A model generated the notes under the pieces. The model ran no database searches, was not told the origin of the DNA, and was given only the letters and a program-made list of their open reading frames with translations. The position numbers were made by a program, and so were the translations under genes. This document shows, in pieces, positions 21,345-30,400 of a stretch of 64,000 nucleotides of DNA. The stretch is from assembly GCF_003943505.1 (NCBI RefSeq), contig NZ_RJPS01000006.1, positions 77,124 to 141,123 of the forward strand, written 5' to 3'. The DNA is from Streptococcus cristatus (GTDB taxonomy: Bacteria; Bacillota; Bacilli; Lactobacillales; Streptococcaceae). The first letter of the stretch is position 1. Each line of letters begins with the position of its first letter.

Positions 21345-21740
21345 TTACATACAATTGCAAGGGACTGTTTCGACAGCCTCTGCTTTCTTTTCTTCCAGGA
21401 CCTGCTGCAGCTGATTAAGATCTGCAAGCGTAAAGTCACTCGCCTGAATCAAGTTTTCAAGCACCTGGACAATCCTTTTGGAGCAAACCTTGTCTTTCAC
21501 ATCCTCAACGACCAAGTCTAAACTCTGGTCCTGCTTCAACAAAGCCGAGTAAACAAAGGCTTTGCCTGATTTTTCTCTAGTCAAACATCCTTTCTCCACC
21601 AAGCGGGTCAAGAGAGTCTTGATCGTCGACTTCGACCAGTCAAAGCGCTCGGACAAGACTGCGATCAAATCCGTGCTGGTCTGCTTGCCTTCCATCCAGA
21701 TAATCTTCATGATGCGCCATTCCGCATTGGAAATTTGCAT
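21345..21740 (-). CDS. copY: Copper-responsive repressor CopY
   Basis: 131 residues of the BlaI/MecI/CopY family, with a winged helix (SNAEWRIMKIIW, then SKSTIKTLLTRLVEKGCL) and a dimerisation tail. The C-terminus is PCNCM, only one CxC pair, instead of the CxCxxxxCxC of enterococcal CopY. I recall that mitis-group CopY proteins end similarly. It should release the operator when Cu(I) displaces Zn(II). First gene of the operon; its own promoter contains two cop boxes. Confidence 0.93.
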   Translation of the reverse strand: MQISNAEWRIMKIIWMEGKQTSTDLIAVLSERFDWSKSTIKTLLTRLVEKGCLTREKSGKAFVYSALLKQDQSLDLVVEDVKDKVCSKRIVQVLENLIQASDFTLADLNQLQQVLEEKKAEAVETVPCNCM

Positions 21741-21759
21741 GACCTCTCCTTTCTAAATC

Positions 21760-21812
21760 TACATTTGTAAACCTTGTGATGTTATTCTACTCCTAAGATT
21801 TACATTTGTCAA
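21760..21812 (-). promoter_or_regulatory. cop operon promoter with two CopY operators
   Basis: TTGACA (21807-21812) and TAGAAT (21784-21789) are 17 bp apart on the minus strand. TACATTTGTA (21760-21769) exactly fits the cop box TACANNTGTA. TACATTTGTC (21801-21810) fits with one change and overlaps the -35. The first box sits just past the expected transcript start, so bound CopY would block both ends of the promoter. Confidence 0.85.
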
Positions 21813-21821
21813 CCAAAAGTT

Positions 21822-21855
21822 AAAAAAAAAAACAAATCTTCCTTTGAAGATTTGT
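21822..21855 (-). terminator. Terminator of the SGNH gene
   Basis: ACAAATCTTC (21832-21841) pairs perfectly with 21846-21855 across a 4-base loop. A run of ten T follows on the minus strand. It also insulates the cop promoter. Confidence 0.9.
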
Positions 21856-21889
21856 CTGGTTGGGCTTTTTTCACTCCCTATTTTTATCT

Positions 21890-22522
21890 CTATAACGTTT
21901 CCTGCAGAGCTTGGGCTAGGATGCGATACCCGGCCACACTTAGATGGAGGCCATCTGTCGTATAGGCTTCTGCTAACTGCCCCACTTCATCCAATAAAGA
22001 CGAATACACATCGACATAGCTGACCTGGTAGTAGGCTTGGGCCAATTCTTGGTAGGCACGATTAAGGGCTTGGATTTTCTTGTTCGTTCGGATATAAACT
22101 GTCCCTTTGTACTGCTCCTGCTCATTCACAGGCAGGACGGACAGCAACTGGATCTGAGCCAGAGGATAGTCGCGGGAAATTTCCTGAATAACCGCTTCCA
22201 GATTGGCCAGCGTTTCAGCCTGAGCCATCTCCTTGCCAATGTCGTTGGTTCCAATTAGGAGAAAGACCTTGTCCAGAGCCTGCCCAAAGAGATGGGCATC
22301 CAAGTTTTCTAAAAGCAAATCAGTCTTGTAGCCACGAATACCACGATTGACTAAGGTTTTAGGACTTTGCAATAGCTCATGCAGTGGGAAATATTCCACA
22401 ATCGAATCACCGATAAAAATAATCGCTGGCTCGTTTACTGCAAGCTGATTCAGATCCCGATAATTTTTCTGGATCTTTGCCTGCTCATTTAAAAGCCACT
22501 GTTCTAATAGTTGAACTGCCAT
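21890..22522 (-). CDS. SGNH/GDSL-family esterase
   Basis: 210 residues. Catalytic Ser is in IFIGDSIVEYF, the block-III Asn in LIGTNDIG, and the Asp/His pair in TTDGLHLSVAG. No signal peptide, so it is cytoplasmic. It starts on the base after the stop codon of the HAD gene, so the two are translated together. Likely hydrolyses an acyl or acetyl ester; the substrate is unknown. Confidence 0.88.
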   Translation of the reverse strand: MAVQLLEQWLLNEQAKIQKNYRDLNQLAVNEPAIIFIGDSIVEYFPLHELLQSPKTLVNRGIRGYKTDLLLENLDAHLFGQALDKVFLLIGTNDIGKEMAQAETLANLEAVIQEISRDYPLAQIQLLSVLPVNEQEQYKGTVYIRTNKKIQALNRAYQELAQAYYQVSYVDVYSSLLDEVGQLAEAYTTDGLHLSVAGYRILAQALQETL

Positions 22523-23350
22523 TTAGACTCCTTTTTCTAAGTATTGCTCAATCACTTGCAAAACACCGGCCTCTGAATTGGCTGGTGCCAAGCGACTGGC
22601 AATGCGCTTAATCTTCTCGTCCCCATTTTCCATAGCATAGGAGAAATCCGCTAGTTCCAGCATTTCCAAGTCGTTTTCACTGTCGCCAAAAGCCATGATT
22701 TCCTTGCTTTTGATTTGCCACCGATCCATGAGCTGACGAAGTCCCCAAGCCTTATGAAGACCTTCTTGGATAATATCAATCGCGCCATAACCGCTGGTCA
22801 CAGCACTCAATCTTCCAGCAAATGCTGTATTGATCTGCTGCGTAATCTCTGCCGCTTGCGCTTCATCTACCATAATGCTCATCTTCAGCACTTCTTCCAA
22901 CGGATGATCTTGCAGATTAGGCACGAAATTCATTCGTTTGTAGAAATGAACCGCCATTTCTTCTGTCATAATCTTGCTAATCATCGGAAAATCCGTACCG
23001 TCCTGAACAAAGCCGCCTTTAGTAGAAGTGACCACCAGATGCACCTCTCGTTCTTGACCCTGAAAATAAGCCAGCGTATCCGCAATCAAATCAGGCTGCC
23101 AGAAAGTGCCCAGCAACATTTCATTCTTTTCAAAGATTCTAGCGCCGTTGGCGACAATCAGGGTCATACGCTCTGTCAAATCGCCCAACAATAAGCGCAT
23201 TCGTTGGATTTCATTGCCCGTCGCAATGACAAACTTGATGTCCCGCTCTTCCAGCTGGTCTAAAACTGCTGTCAGGCGTGGCAAATCCAGCTCTCCTTTC
23301 GGATCCAAAAGGGTGCCGTCCATATCCGTAGCGATCATTTTAATTGGCAT
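22523..23350 (-). CDS. Cof-type HAD-superfamily phosphatase
   Basis: 275 residues. Motif I is IATDMDGTLLD (nucleophile Asp), motif II is FVIATGN, and motif IV is AFGDSENDLEML. The C2B cap lies between. Such enzymes remove phosphate from sugar phosphates, nucleotides or flavin precursors. GAGGTGGA lies upstream of the ATG. Co-transcribed with the SGNH esterase. Confidence 0.9.
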   Translation of the reverse strand: MPIKMIATDMDGTLLDPKGELDLPRLTAVLDQLEERDIKFVIATGNEIQRMRLLLGDLTERMTLIVANGARIFEKNEMLLGTFWQPDLIADTLAYFQGQEREVHLVVTSTKGGFVQDGTDFPMISKIMTEEMAVHFYKRMNFVPNLQDHPLEEVLKMSIMVDEAQAAEITQQINTAFAGRLSAVTSGYGAIDIIQEGLHKAWGLRQLMDRWQIKSKEIMAFGDSENDLEMLELADFSYAMENGDEKIKRIASRLAPANSEAGVLQVIEQYLEKGV

Positions 23351-23365
23351 CTTTCCACCTCATTT

Positions 23366-24454
23366 CTATAATCTCAGATATTTATTTTTTACTTTATTCC
23401 ATAAATATTTGAGATAATCTTTCCCTTTTAACTTTTCGACTAATGATTTTTCAAAGTTTTTTACTTGGGCATCAACTTGACTTTTAGCGCTCTTCCCCGC
23501 AATCGCATAACAACTCTTAGCCGTGTGGTAACCAGCCAAACCGCGATTATTCTGAGGGGCTTTGAAGGCTTGCCCGCCATTTCGGATCGCCAGTCTGCGA
23601 AACTGGGGATCCCACTGGGCTGGACTTTTGACATCGTAGTAATAATGAGAACTGTGATTGAAAAACGAAGGTTTCTTCCCATAATTAAAACTAGCTCCAT
23701 TGACTAGCCCATTTTGACTGCTACTTTCCGGATCCAAAACATTAAGGAATCGCCCTTCCCTATCCAGAATAAACTCGGTATGGAAACGATGGAGAATCTT
23801 GATATTGGCCTGATAGGGCTGCTGGTCTGGATAGATCACCTTACCTTTAGAGACAAAGGCTTTATTGTGCAACCGCGAAGATTCCCAGAGCTGGCAGTCT
23901 AGATCTGGATACGCCTGAAAATAGGCTACAAGAGCCTGGCCGTCTGTCATCCCCGGCTTACGAAAATGCTGTCTGACCCACTGGGCTTGCTGACTGGAAA
24001 TAAGGTAGCGAAACTGGTGCAACTGACCTTTTAACCTTTGATTGCCACTGTCTGCAATAAAGTCTGCTGGAGAAAAAGCCTGCCGAATCGTTTGAGAAAA
24101 CTGATGCCAAAAGGAAGCATGTGGCGATAAGTCTGGATGCATACGCGAGAGCAGTTTGTCGATTTCTGCTGCTTCTCCTCTCAATTCGTCAGGCATGTCC
24201 ATATAGAACATAGCTAGCTCTAACAACTTCTCAGCTTGCTGGGGCTGGACTGCTCGACATTCAAAAGACCATAGCTTCTGAAAGAGCGGACTGCCAAATA
24301 TAAGGGCCTCCTCAAAAAGACTCTGGCGATCAGATTCATACAGTAATGACGCTATTTCTGTCAGAAAAACTGTATCAAGGGCAGCTTGAGACCAGCCGAG
24401 TGCTTGTAATTCTAGGCAGTATTGCTCGATTTCTACTTCCATCACCATCCACAT
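23366..24454 (-). CDS. Uncharacterised protein, probably DUF3114
   Basis: 362 residues, soluble, no signal peptide. The N-terminal half is helical and Gln/Leu/Glu-rich; the C-terminal half has conserved-looking aromatic stretches (HRFHTEFILDREGRF, NHSSHYYYDVKSP). This resembles the streptococcal DUF3114 family, from memory. Start codon uncertain: several close ATGs and no strong ribosome site. Fifteen bp precede the HAD gene, suggesting one transcript. Function unknown. Confidence 0.6.
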   Translation of the reverse strand: MWMVMEVEIEQYCLELQALGWSQAALDTVFLTEIASLLYESDRQSLFEEALIFGSPLFQKLWSFECRAVQPQQAEKLLELAMFYMDMPDELRGEAAEIDKLLSRMHPDLSPHASFWHQFSQTIRQAFSPADFIADSGNQRLKGQLHQFRYLISSQQAQWVRQHFRKPGMTDGQALVAYFQAYPDLDCQLWESSRLHNKAFVSKGKVIYPDQQPYQANIKILHRFHTEFILDREGRFLNVLDPESSSQNGLVNGASFNYGKKPSFFNHSSHYYYDVKSPAQWDPQFRRLAIRNGGQAFKAPQNNRGLAGYHTAKSCYAIAGKSAKSQVDAQVKNFEKSLVEKLKGKDYLKYLWNKVKNKYLRL

Positions 24455-24462
24455 CCATCATA

Positions 24463-24502
24463 TGAAATTTCTTCAGCACCGTTGAAATTTCTTCAGCACC
24501 GT
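24463..24502. repeat. Perfect 20-bp tandem duplication
   Basis: TGAAATTTCTTCAGCACCGT occurs twice with no gap (24463-24482, 24483-24502). It lies in the divergent region between the DUF3114-like gene and the DtxR-family regulator. Confidence 0.95.
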
Positions 24503-24612
24503 TTAGTACTCCGCTAGCAGGTTCATGCAGCCTTGAGACCTCTCCTATTTATCTCTAAATATGCCAAAATTTCATGTAAAAGTCAACGTACAAAGGAACT
24601 TTCGGCCTCGAA

Positions 24613-24642
24613 TTGTATTCTTTCAGCATTTTTTGCTATACT
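24613..24642 (+). promoter_or_regulatory. Promoter of the DtxR-family regulator
   Basis: TTGTAT (24613-24618), 18 bp, then TGcTATACT with the hexamer at 24637-24642, an extended -10. The start codon is 28 bases downstream. Confidence 0.6.
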
Positions 24643-24670
24643 AGTCTTAGGAAAACAACGAGGACAAAAG

Positions 24671-25318
24671 ATGACGCCAAATAAAGAAGACTATTTAAAA
24701 TGTATTTACGAAATTGGCACGCGCCAGGAAAAAATCACCAATAAAGAAATCGCCCAGCACATGCAGGTTTCTCCGCCAGCCGTGACGGAGATGATGAAGA
24801 AAATGCTGGCTGAAGAACTTCTAATCAAGGACAAAAAGGCGGGCTATCTGCTAACCGACCTAGGCCTGCAACTGGTCTCTGACCTCTACCGCAAGCACCG
24901 ATTGATTGAGGTGTTCTTGGTCCAAAAGCTGGGCTACACCACGGACGAAATCCATCAGGAAGCCGAAATTCTGGAACATACCGTTTCTGAACGCTTTGTC
25001 GCAGGCTTGGAAAAAATGCTGGATTTCCCTGAGACCTGCCCTCACGGTGGCACAATCCCAGCCAAACACCAGCTGCTAAAAGAAAAATACCATCAAACTT
25101 TGGCCTCCGCTCAGGAGCCTGGTAGCTACCTCATCCGCCGTGTCCACGACGACTTTGAGCTTTTGGCTTATTTGGAAAAGCACAATCTGAACATAAACCA
25201 AGAAATCCGTTTCCTCCAGTATGACGACTACAGCCAGCTCTATCAACTAGAAGTAGACGGCCAAGCAATCCAAGTTAGCCCTATGATTGCCCAACAGATT
25301 TATGTAGAAAAACTATAA
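24671..25318 (+). CDS. DtxR/MntR-family metal-dependent regulator (ScaR/SloR-like)
   Basis: 215 residues from MTPNKEDYLKCIYEIG; the longer frame upstream is rejected because the promoter lies inside it. Winged helix in residues 1-70 (TNKEIAQHMQVSPPAVTEMM), metal-binding/dimerisation domain with EAEILEHTVSERF and CPHGG, then an SH3-like C-terminal domain. In oral streptococci this family (ScaR, SloR) represses the Mn2+ ABC importer when Mn2+ is plentiful. No such importer is next to it here. Confidence 0.9.
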   Translation: MTPNKEDYLKCIYEIGTRQEKITNKEIAQHMQVSPPAVTEMMKKMLAEELLIKDKKAGYLLTDLGLQLVSDLYRKHRLIEVFLVQKLGYTTDEIHQEAEILEHTVSERFVAGLEKMLDFPETCPHGGTIPAKHQLLKEKYHQTLASAQEPGSYLIRRVHDDFELLAYLEKHNLNINQEIRFLQYDDYSQLYQLEVDGQAIQVSPMIAQQIYVEKL

Positions 25319-25322
25319 ACAG

Positions 25323-25361
25323 AACCCAGTTCGGACTTTTTAGTCTAAACTGGGTTTTTAT
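25323..25361 (+). terminator. Terminator after the DtxR-family regulator
   Basis: AACCCAGTT (25323-25331) pairs with AACTGGGTT (25348-25356), with a second short inner stem. TTTTTA follows. Confidence 0.85.
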
Positions 25362-25389
25362 TGACAAAAATAAGATGTCAGATTATAAT
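25361..25389 (+). promoter_or_regulatory. Near-perfect promoter of the MarR-EVE operon
   Basis: TTGACA (25361-25366), exactly 17 bp, TATAAT (25384-25389). Both hexamers are consensus. The preceding terminator ends on the same bases. The start codon at 25424 gives a leader of about 28 bases. Confidence 0.9.
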
Positions 25390-25423
25390 AAGCATACTTA
25401 CAAAATATCCAGAGGAAAAGCTA

Positions 25424-25885
25424 ATGGAAAAATCTCAGTTTAACTCCATCTATAGGGATGAATACAAAAGATCAACCGGTCTGCTCTTTATCCGTGCCTA
25501 CCACAAGTGGCATGGGCTGATAAAAAACGAACTGAAAACGATCGATTTGACCCATCCTCAGTTTGTCGTTCTGACCACTCTTGCAGCGCTTCTGCGTCAG
25601 CAAGAATGGGTGAGTCAGACCGATATTGCCCGATTTTCTGACATGGATGTTATGACCGTATCCCAAATCATCCGCCTCTTGGTCAAGAAAGGTTTGATCA
25701 TGCGGGAAGTCCATCCCAAGGACAGCCGTGCCAACATCATACTTCTAACGGATACGGGGCTTCAAAAGGTCAACCAAGCCCTTCCTCTAGTAGAAAGCAT
25801 TGATCAGGCATTCTTTGGAAAATTAGAAAACAAAACGGAAGTATTCAATCAACTTTTAATAGCACTGGAGGCAGAAAATGACTAG
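25424..25885 (+). CDS. MarR-family transcriptional regulator
   Basis: 153 residues from MEKSQFNSIYRDEYK; the promoter overlaps the longer frame, fixing this start. AGAGGA lies upstream. Winged helix: SQTDIARFSDMDVMTVSQII as recognition region, then a wing (REVHPKDSRANIILLT) ending in the typical LTDTG. Overlaps the EVE-domain gene by eight bases. MarR proteins often sense small aromatic or oxidising compounds; the ligand here is unknown. Confidence 0.9.
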   Translation: MEKSQFNSIYRDEYKRSTGLLFIRAYHKWHGLIKNELKTIDLTHPQFVVLTTLAALLRQQEWVSQTDIARFSDMDVMTVSQIIRLLVKKGLIMREVHPKDSRANIILLTDTGLQKVNQALPLVESIDQAFFGKLENKTEVFNQLLIALEAEND

Positions 25886-26288
25886 ATTTTGGATTGGTGT
25901 CGTATCAAAAGAACACGTCCTAAGAGGTGTAGAGGGAGGCTTTTGCCAAGTCTGCCATGGAAAGAAAGCACCATTAAACCGAATGAAAAAGGGGGACTAT
26001 CTTCTGTACTACAGCCCAAAGTATCAGCTGAATGGTCAGGAAAAGCTGCAGGCCTTTACAGCAATTGGCAAAATTCTAGATGACACAGCTTATCAAGTAG
26101 AGATGTTTGAAGGCTTTGTCCCATTTCGACGAGATGTCAGCTACTACCAGCCAGTCAAAGACTGCCCAATTGAGCAAGTTCGGCAACATCCTCAGTGGCG
26201 TCAATACGCTTCTCAGATAAGATATGGACATTTCGAAGTTTCAAAAGAATTTTTTCTCTATATCTTTGAACAGATGAAGGAAGAATAG
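25878..26288 (+). CDS. EVE-domain protein
   Basis: 136 residues, one domain. It begins RFWIGVVSKEHVLRGVEGGFCQ and contains MKKGDYLLYYSPK, both typical of EVE (PUA-like) proteins. EVE domains are related to YTH and bind modified bases in RNA or DNA; many sit in restriction systems. This one is instead translationally coupled to a MarR regulator. Function in streptococci is unknown. Confidence 0.85.
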   Translation: MTRFWIGVVSKEHVLRGVEGGFCQVCHGKKAPLNRMKKGDYLLYYSPKYQLNGQEKLQAFTAIGKILDDTAYQVEMFEGFVPFRRDVSYYQPVKDCPIEQVRQHPQWRQYASQIRYGHFEVSKEFFLYIFEQMKEE

Positions 26289-26319
26289 GAGGCTGGGACA
26301 TCCCGACCTCCTATTTTTT
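26286..26319 (+). terminator. Terminator after the EVE gene, related to repeat hairpin H1
   Basis: GGAGGCTGGGACATCCCGAC begins a stem that closes with CCTCCTA and then TTTTTT. It overlaps the stop codon. The GAGGCTGGGAC half is identical to the end of the 175-bp repeat, so this looks like a solo H1. Confidence 0.8.
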
Positions 26320-26561
26320 CGTATCCGATGTCATATGCTCTATAATTGTTTTGGCAGGAATTATGGAGTCTTTTCAATGAAAAAATCCTATCTACCTTAC
26401 TGAAAAGAATAAATTAAATCAATAGAAAGATGTATAGAAAACAACCAAATCACATCACAAACCTCCTAGAAAGACCAAGGCTTTTCTGATCAAAATAATA
26501 CTCTAGACACTTCCACTTCATCAAGTTTTTTTAAAAGAAAGAAAAGATCCTATTTCCCCCC
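26320..26561. other. AT-rich intergenic stretch without a recognisable gene
   Basis: I see no credible reading frame with a ribosome site. A TATAAT at about 26340 and a ten-codon frame (MKKSYLPY) do not amount to a gene. Confidence 0.5.
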
Positions 26562-26590
26562 TTGCAAACCTTTTCACTTTTTGCTAGAAT
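26562..26590 (+). promoter_or_regulatory. Promoter of the nucleotidyltransferase gene
   Basis: TTGCAA (26562-26567), 17 bp, TAGAAT (26585-26590). The start codon is 30 bases further, with AGAAGGA in between. Confidence 0.7.
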
Positions 26591-26620
26591 GATGTCGAAA
26601 AATATAAGAAGGACAAGATT

Positions 26621-27412
26621 ATGCCACAAAATCTCTTTAAAGAATTGGCTCAACTGGAGCAAGTGGAAGCACTGGCTCTCGGAGGCTCACGGGCCGGCCA
26701 ACATTTTGACCAAGACTCAGACTATGATGTCTATGTTTACCTGAGTGCTCCTCTCGAGCCAGCCATCCGCCAGGAAATCCTCAGCAAGTACTGCTCCTAT
26801 ATGGAAATTGGCAATCAATTTTGGGAACTGGAAGACGACTGCGTCCTCAATAATGGTATCGAGATTGAGCTGATTTACCGCTCGCTGGACGACTTTGACC
26901 AAGACCTGCGGACTGTCGTTTTAGAGCACCAAGCCCAGAATTCTTACACTACCTGTATGTGGTACAATCTGATCCACAGCAAGATTCTCTACGATCGAGA
27001 CGGCCGCTATGCTGCCCTCCAGAGCAAGTACAGCCTACCCTATCCAGCTAAACTGAAAAAGAATATTATCAGTAAGCAGCTCCTGCTCCTTGACCAAGCT
27101 ATGCCAGCTTTTTCAAGACAGATCAAAAAAGCTCTCAAGCGCCAAGACCTGCTCAGTATCAATCATCGCAGTAGCGAGTTTTTCGCCTCCTACTTTGATG
27201 CCCTCTTTGCCCTCAATGAGCAGCTCCATCCAGGCGAAAAGCGCATGCTCCAGTATGCCAAAGAAAATTGCGCTCGCCTGCCTCAGGATTTTGAAGCCAA
27301 TATCCAAGACTACTTCCAACATCTCTACCAGCCAGACCAGCAACAGAAAGCGGTCCTAGCCTTGGATAGCCTCCTAGACAATCTTAAGCACTTGATTGAA
27401 GCATCTATTTAG
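26621..27412 (+). CDS. Nucleotidyltransferase-fold protein (DUF4037-like)
   Basis: 263 residues. The N-terminal third has the polymerase-beta-type signature GGSRAGQHFDQDSDYDVYVY, with the metal-binding Asp pair in DSDYD. A helical domain follows (residues 140-263). Antibiotic nucleotidyltransferases and related uncharacterised proteins share this plan. Substrate unknown; a role in aminoglycoside resistance is not supported. Confidence 0.8.
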   Translation: MPQNLFKELAQLEQVEALALGGSRAGQHFDQDSDYDVYVYLSAPLEPAIRQEILSKYCSYMEIGNQFWELEDDCVLNNGIEIELIYRSLDDFDQDLRTVVLEHQAQNSYTTCMWYNLIHSKILYDRDGRYAALQSKYSLPYPAKLKKNIISKQLLLLDQAMPAFSRQIKKALKRQDLLSINHRSSEFFASYFDALFALNEQLHPGEKRMLQYAKENCARLPQDFEANIQDYFQHLYQPDQQQKAVLALDSLLDNLKHLIEASI

Positions 27413-27425
27413 AATTTCAACAGAT

Positions 27426-27472
27426 AAAAAACCCATGAAGTCAGTTTTTCAGCTGATTCATGAGCTTTTTTC
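27426..27472. terminator. Bidirectional terminator between convergent genes
   Basis: CATGAAGTCAG (27434-27444) pairs with CTGATTCATG (27453-27462) with one bulge. T-rich tracts flank the stem on both strands. Confidence 0.8.
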
Positions 27473-27496
27473 TATTTTCGACAAGCGACCTAAGGC

Positions 27497-30400
27497 TTAT
27501 TTGTTAAAGATTGACTGCCTGAAGTCGTCTGTCTCACGAAGATAGGCATTGTAAATCTTCTTCTTGAGCAGGTTGACCCAGCTAGCTTCAACACGATTTG
27601 TCGCATTGGTAATGTTGCGCACATCCTCTGCGACCGCTTCGTCCATCAGCTTCTGCATCTCTGCATAAGAGCGAATGGTTACTTGCTTGGTACTGTTTGG
27701 ATTTCTGAGTTCGTACTCGATGGTGATTGGTTTGAGCTTGGTTAGCTGGTCAATCCGCTCTTGGTACATGGCCTTCTTGAAGGCTGCCCATGAAGCATAC
27801 TCACCCTTGAATACATTTTCCAAGACCTTCTGGTCTGTCACCAGACCAACGTCTCTCCTGAGCCAGCCATCCCAAGTTGTCTTACCTTCTGCAGCAGCCT
27901 CTTCGGAGAATTTCCCTGAAACATAAGGGACAAAACCTTCATGGTAGCCCTTAGCTGCCAGCAATTCATAGGCTGTGCGACGGAACATGACATCGCCTGG
28001 CGCCCCATTTGGATTGCTTAAGGCTGAGTAGATTGGCGAGAAGAGGCTGAGACTGAGGTAGCCATTACGCGGATACTGGCCGCTATCCTTATTCTCCCGA
28101 CGGGTGATGACGTCATTGTCAATCAGGGACTCAAAGCTGGTCAGCTGCTTGATTTCCTCAGCAGTAAAGCTGCGCGTCTGGTTACCAGCATGGGTCTGCT
28201 TACCATATTTATCTGTGATATAATAATTCTCCATCTTTCTGAACCACTGGAGCTTGGCTGCATCGCTCTGCTTGACCATCGAAGTCCCCTCTAGGTAATC
28301 TAGGGTGTAGATCATGTCAAACATACCATGGACATAGTGCTGCAAATCTGCTGCATTTTGGACACGTTCCTTGAAGTTGTAGGTATGCATCCGTGTCTTA
28401 GAATCCTTGTCCGTCTTGAAGAGGGTATTGAGGGTAATGGTAGGCTCATTTGGACTTGGCGTGGACTGCAAGAGACCACGCGCATAAAGCTCAGCTCCCA
28501 GTCCTTCGCGGCGACCATAACCTTCAAAGTAGATAGATCCATCGGAGTTATGCGTCATCTCATGGGTATAGACAGAGTTCCCATAGTCTTCTAGTAAGCG
28601 TGCCCTATCAAAGTGAGTGACACTTCCCGTAGCATAGGCATTGTAGCCCTTGCTTGGGTACCACTTGCCAGCCGGTCCAAAGAATTCCTGCATAGCCAGT
28701 GATCTCTTGTCATTAGCCGAAGCCCAGTAAGTTTGCCCAGTCTTATCTTTCAATAAGAAACCATCATAAACCAGAACAGAACGGAAGAGCTTGTCCTTGC
28801 TTTCATCGCTTAGAATCTTATACCAGAAGTCATAGTGGTCACGCTGCCATTCAGCTGACTTTCTCACTCGGTCTTCGACATACTCAGCCAATTCTGCATC
28901 TGTCCGTACCTTGCCATCAACCTGATCACGGTAGCGATCATAAGCTCCCATAGAGACGGTGGACATATTGGAAATGACATAGACACCCTTCTCAGTCATG
29001 GTCAAGAGTGGCAGAAGCATGCCCTTATGTTCCCAGTTATCAGCAGTAATCTTGTCGTAAACGCCGACAGAATACTTACTCTTGTCCTCGGCTGCATCCT
29101 GAAGCTGTCTCGCTTCTGCTATATCCGACTTAGCCTCAACGATGTAGGCTTTTGTATTGGTCTTGAGCCATTCATTATTGGACTTGTCCGGCAGGAAGAG
29201 CTGACGATAACCTTCTAGATAATTGAAGAGCCCTCGTTTACCAGTCGCTTCAGAAAGCGAGGCATCATAAGCCATATAGTTGTTCTTAGCTTTAAGATTG
29301 TTCATGCCTGACTTACCAAGTGAAATAATGGTATCTAAGGTTGAAGCATTATGATTTCCAAAGAAGTCAAATTTATAGGCTGACAAATCCTTGACATTGG
29401 TCTTGTCATAGTTGATATTATACCAACGGTTGAGATAGGTTAGACCAAGTAAGAAGGCTTCTTTATTGTCTTTAATTTGCTGAGCTATATAGTCTGCTAC
29501 AACATTGCCTTCCGTATTAATAGACTTGTCCATAGCCAGTACCTTGCGTAACTCTTGTGACAGCTTGGTCTTGACTTGGTCAAAAGCCGTATCCAGATAG
29601 AGCTCATCCAAAGAAGTGTCAGCATTTACGCCTAAAACAGTCCGCATAGCTGGCGAATCAAGGACAACCTTGTTCAACTCTGGCAGCACTTGATTGAGAA
29701 TCCTGCTATAGTCTGATAGGAAGGCTTCTGGTGTATAAAGGAGGTCTAAGCCATTTACAGTGTATTCTGCGATAGCTTGATGTTTGAAGTCTCCCTTATA
29801 GGTCAGATTTAGGTAGTCAACCGACTTATCCTCAAAGTGCAACATCAGGCGGTTAATCACTGTCTTGTTGCTATGGATATCAGTGATCATCTGGTCACCC
29901 TTCATCGGAACCACATCTAGCAGATAATCTCTATTGAGCTTGTGATGATCTGGAAGTTTATTTCCGTAGGCAACGATGGTTTCCTTATTGTAGAATGGCA
30001 GGAGTTTTTCCATATTGGCATAGGCTATCAGACGGTCTTCACGAGCATTTTTTTCCTTGCTGTAGTCAACAGTATGGAGATTGAGATTGCTGTCTTCTAG
30101 CGTGGTCCTAATATCTAGGCTCACCAGCTTCTCTTCTGCCTCGTCCAAGCTTAGAGTAGACGTGACAAACTGATCATTTCCTAAAGTTTCGTTTCCTTCA
30201 ACGGCATAGGCTTCTCTGATGCGATCATTCTTGTAATCTTGATCGCCAGAAATGCTGTAAACATTTGTACCGCTGACATTGCTGATAACATTGTCAATCA
30301 AGCCATTGAAGTAATTGGAGCCGACTACTCCACCAATTTGACCGTTCTTGGTAGAATTTTGGATCTTTCCAGTCACATAAGAACGGCTGATGCGCGCATT

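Noticed and set aside
22715..23194. 159-codon plus-strand frame antisense to the HAD gene
   Set aside because: Composition is that of a shadow frame; the HAD motifs are intact.
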